Shown: positions 62,408-64,000 of the stretch, in pieces | How the letters are laid out: each line of letters opens with the position of its first letter | Position numbering within the stretch: the first letter of the stretch is position 1 | Origin: Paraliobacillus zengyii | GTDB lineage: Bacteria; Bacillota; Bacilli; Bacillales; Amphibacillaceae | Direction: 5' to 3' | Assembly: GCF_003268595.1 (NCBI RefSeq) | Contig: NZ_CP029797.1 | Location: forward strand, 3,369,501-3,433,500 | DNA length: 64,000 nt | Translations under genes and position numbers: made by a program | Notes under the pieces: model-generated | Seen by the model: the letters and a program-made list of their open reading frames with translations, nothing else | What the model was told of the DNA's origin: nothing | Databases searched by the model: none

Positions 62408-62419
62408 TTATACGTAGAT
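62408..62419. promoter_or_regulatory. AraR-like operator, araD proximal
   Basis: Half-matching site with core TACGTA at 62411-62416 in the leader. Its centre is 42 bases from the upstream site centre, exactly four helical turns, as for paired sites in B. subtilis. Confidence 0.5.
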
Positions 62420-62446
62420 TTCAATCATTTAATCTTATAGTAATAT

Positions 62447-62462
62447 AATTTGTACGTACAAT
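62447..62462. promoter_or_regulatory. AraR operator, araD distal
   Basis: AATTTGTACGTACAAT matches the B. subtilis AraR box (ATTTGTACGTACAAAT) almost perfectly. It overlaps the predicted -35 of araDBA. Confidence 0.85.
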
Positions 62463-62663
62463 CAATATATATTGTGTTATTTTTATAAATTAATTTTAAA
62501 AAGGTCAGTTTAAATTAAAAAAACCGCATAACAAAAGGGATTAGCGACTTAAAATTAATTAGCCTTTTTTATCTATTATATATTGCTTATAATAAATATA
62601 TATAAAGTCCATACAAGTTATGTATTAAATTTATTATTTTTATAAACAACTTTAAAGATTAAA

Positions 62664-62704
62664 ATAACAGAAAATCCAACTCTATTAGAGTTGGATTTTC
62701 TGTT
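62664..62704 (-). terminator. Terminator of yckD-like gene
   Basis: A perfect 17-bp stem (62666-62682 with 62688-62704) with a 5-base loop; the minus strand continues into TTATTTTAATC. Confidence 0.85.
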
Positions 62705-62706
62705 AT

Positions 62707-63042
62707 TTAGTTATTCTTTTTATGTGTCTTCTTTGGTCCTTGCCAATTTGGAACAAACCCATCTTCCTGCATCTTTTTCATATACATATCTAAGTGTTCT
62801 TCCATTTTAGTAGCATCTTCTTCTGATAAGACACCAAATTCTTCATACTTTGCAACAATTCCTTTTCTTTGGTTAACCAAATCTTCATACATTGTTTTTA
62901 ATTCTTTGGTTTGTTGTTCATTTAATTCAACATCTTCGAATTTTGGTTTTGGATGATCTTTCTCTGCTCCGACTATCGTAGCACCAAACCCAAGCATAAT
63001 CATCGAAAAAACTAATAGAAGCAAACCTTTACGTATTTTCAT
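62707..63042 (-). CDS. YckD-like small secreted protein (DUF2680)
   Basis: A 111-residue exported protein: signal peptide (about 1-26, ending VGAE), then a helical domain with ELNEQQTKELKTMYEDLV, KYEEFGVLSEEDATKMEEHLD and a closing QEDGFVPNW. This order matches the DUF2680/YckD family of Bacillaceae, of unknown function. The tail is Lys/Asn rich. Preceded by AAGAAAGGA. Unrelated to the arabinose genes as far as I can see. Confidence 0.82.
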   Translation of the reverse strand: MKIRKGLLLLVFSMIMLGFGATIVGAEKDHPKPKFEDVELNEQQTKELKTMYEDLVNQRKGIVAKYEEFGVLSEEDATKMEEHLDMYMKKMQEDGFVPNWQGPKKTHKKNN

Positions 63043-63121
63043 ATTCAGTCATTCCTTTCTTAATTTACTATCAAACTTAGTGTTATCAATAATTAAGAAA
63101 GTATACTTTTATTTGTAGCAA

Positions 63122-64000
63122 TTATTTTGTTGCGACTTTAACTATCGTTCTACCTAAAGCTTTTCCTGCAATCAAAGTTGGTAACTCATCTGCTAATTGG
63201 TCCAAACCTATTTCTTTATTCAAAATAATTTCTAATATATCTTTGTTTGGTTTTAAGTCGGTTGCAACTCGATCCCAAATCTCTTTTCTTCCGTTCATCG
63301 GAAAATTAACAGAGTCGATACCAATTAGGCTTATACCGCGTAAGATAAATGGATAAACGAATGTTGGAACTTCTACACCACCCGTTAATCCACTAACAGC
63401 TACCCCACCATCATAGTGCAGTTTACTTAAAATAGAAGCTAATGTCTTTCCACCAACAGGATCAACTGCTGCTGCCCATTGGGGTTTCGCTACGGCGTGA
63501 ACTTCTCCATCGAAAACGGCTTCGCGAGTAATTACTTCCTCGGCACCAAGCTTCTTCAAAAAGTCAGTTGCCTCGGATTTACCAGTGCTTGCAGCGACGT
63601 TATAACCTTTGTGAGCTAACATAGCAACTGCTATGCTTCCTACACCTCCAGTAGCACCTGTTACGAGTACTTGTCCTTTATCTGGGGTTAATCCATTCTT
63701 CTCTAGACGATCAATTGATAGTGCTGCGGTAAAACCAGCTGTACCAAATAACATTGCGTCCTTCATTGAAAGTCCATTTGGTAACGGAAGTACCCATTCT
63801 GATCCTACACGCGCATATTCACTATAGCCACCATCATGTGTGACACCTATCCCATAACTCGTAGCAATAACATGATCACCTTCTTCAAATTGATCATCAG
63901 CAGACTCGACAACTTCACCAACTAAATCAATTCCAGGAATCTGAGGATAGCTTTTCACAATAACACTATCATTTGTATTAGCCATTGCATCTTTATAATT
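63122..64000 (-). CDS. YhdH/YhfP-family quinone oxidoreductase (N-terminus cut by edge)
   Basis: A medium-chain dehydrogenase of the YhdH/YhfP (AcuI, acrylyl-CoA reductase-like) family, without zinc ligands. Codons continue in frame to the window edge (NYKDAMANTNDSV), where the family's NYKDAL motif lies, so the ATG at 63985 is internal and about 40-45 residues are missing. Visible: SYPQIPGIDLVGEVVES, the NADPH loop VTGATGGVGSIAV and the C-terminal GKALGRTIVKV. Role likely NADPH-dependent reduction of a reactive enoyl compound. Confidence 0.9.
   Translation of the reverse strand, partial: NYKDAMANTNDSVIVKSYPQIPGIDLVGEVVESADDQFEEGDHVIATSYGIGVTHDGGYSEYARVGSEWVLPLPNGLSMKDAMLFGTAGFTAALSIDRLEKNGLTPDKGQVLVTGATGGVGSIAVAMLAHKGYNVAASTGKSEATDFLKKLGAEEVITREAVFDGEVHAVAKPQWAAAVDPVGGKTLASILSKLHYDGGVAVSGLTGGVEVPTFVYPFILRGISLIGIDSVNFPMNGRKEIWDRVATDLKPNKDILEIILNKEIGLDQLADELPTLIAGKALGRTIVKVATK

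Larger units (their letters stand above)
62374..62706. other. araDBA promoter region and gap
   Basis: A 333-base gap. Near araD are two AraR-like sites and, on the minus strand, a -35-like TTGTAC and -10-like TATAAG with a 16-base spacer. The rest (62470-62660) is very AT-rich with no recognised signal; the yckD-like terminator lies at its end. Confidence 0.65.

Noticed and set aside
63985..63985. ATG at 63985 as the start of the YhdH-type gene
   Set aside because: Coding similarity continues upstream to the window edge (NYKDA), so the ATG is internal.

Overview
The window reads as a chromosomal segment of a low-GC Bacillaceae bacterium. Gene content and order resemble Bacillus and Geobacillus: AraR-type arabinose genes, YhcR, HelD, YpuA, YesL, class-2 GalT, strong AGGAGG ribosome sites and CcpA cre boxes. 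Secreted proteins are very acidic, which together with the family mix suggests a moderately halophilic genus such as Gracilibacillus, Oceanobacillus or Halobacillus (inference; no rRNA is present). I see no tRNA, rRNA, CRISPR array, prophage or intact insertion sequence.

Layout. 0-4.5 kb: a lactose/cellobiose-family PTS (EIIA, EIIB, EIIC) with a LicR-type regulator and a sulfatase cut by the left edge. 4.7-9.5 kb: a giant wall-anchored YhcR-like nuclease/5'-nucleotidase. 9.8-14.6 kb: galKETM. 15-18.7 kb: a phosphonate-type ABC importer (phnD-C-E-E). 19-20.6 kb: a secreted protein of unknown function. 20.9-33 kb: mostly single genes: ROK regulator, two aldo/keto reductases, adenine deaminase behind a purine riboswitch, HAD phosphatase, ring-cleaving dioxygenase, TPP riboswitch with thiW, Nudix hydrolase, HelD. 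33.5-37 kb: a second phnD-C-E-E importer. 37-41 kb: MFS exporter, YpuA-like protein, RidA and YjbQ. 41-62.4 kb: a large L-arabinose/arabino-oligosaccharide regulon with two ABC importers, two GH51 arabinofuranosidases, a GH27 enzyme that looks like a beta-L-arabinopyranosidase, AraM, AraR and araDBA, marked throughout by AraR-like operators and cre sites. 62.7-64 kb: a YckD-like secreted protein and a YhdH-type oxidoreductase cut by the right edge.

How the parts work together. The arabinose block imports arabino-oligosaccharides, trims them in the cytoplasm and feeds L-arabinose through isomerase, kinase and epimerase into the pentose phosphate pathway; operators resembling AraR boxes stand in front of each transcription unit. 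A second theme is phosphorus scavenging: the YhcR-like enzyme, the first phn importer and the secreted 545-residue protein all have arrays of about 11-bp-spaced Pho-box-like repeats about 20 bases upstream of a possible -10 element. The galKETM promoter and the promoter of the distant ROK gene share an identical 15-base AT palindrome-like site, so the ROK protein is a candidate gal regulator.

The most interesting items are the guanine-class purine riboswitch before adenine deaminase, the TPP leader whose terminator arm is complementary to its own aptamer core, the shared Pho-like arrays, the PTS-sulfatase pairing with a hairpin leader, the 34-base perfect palindrome in the arabinose control region, the out-of-frame start of the MFS gene at an A7 run, and degenerate copies of an intergenic repeat family.
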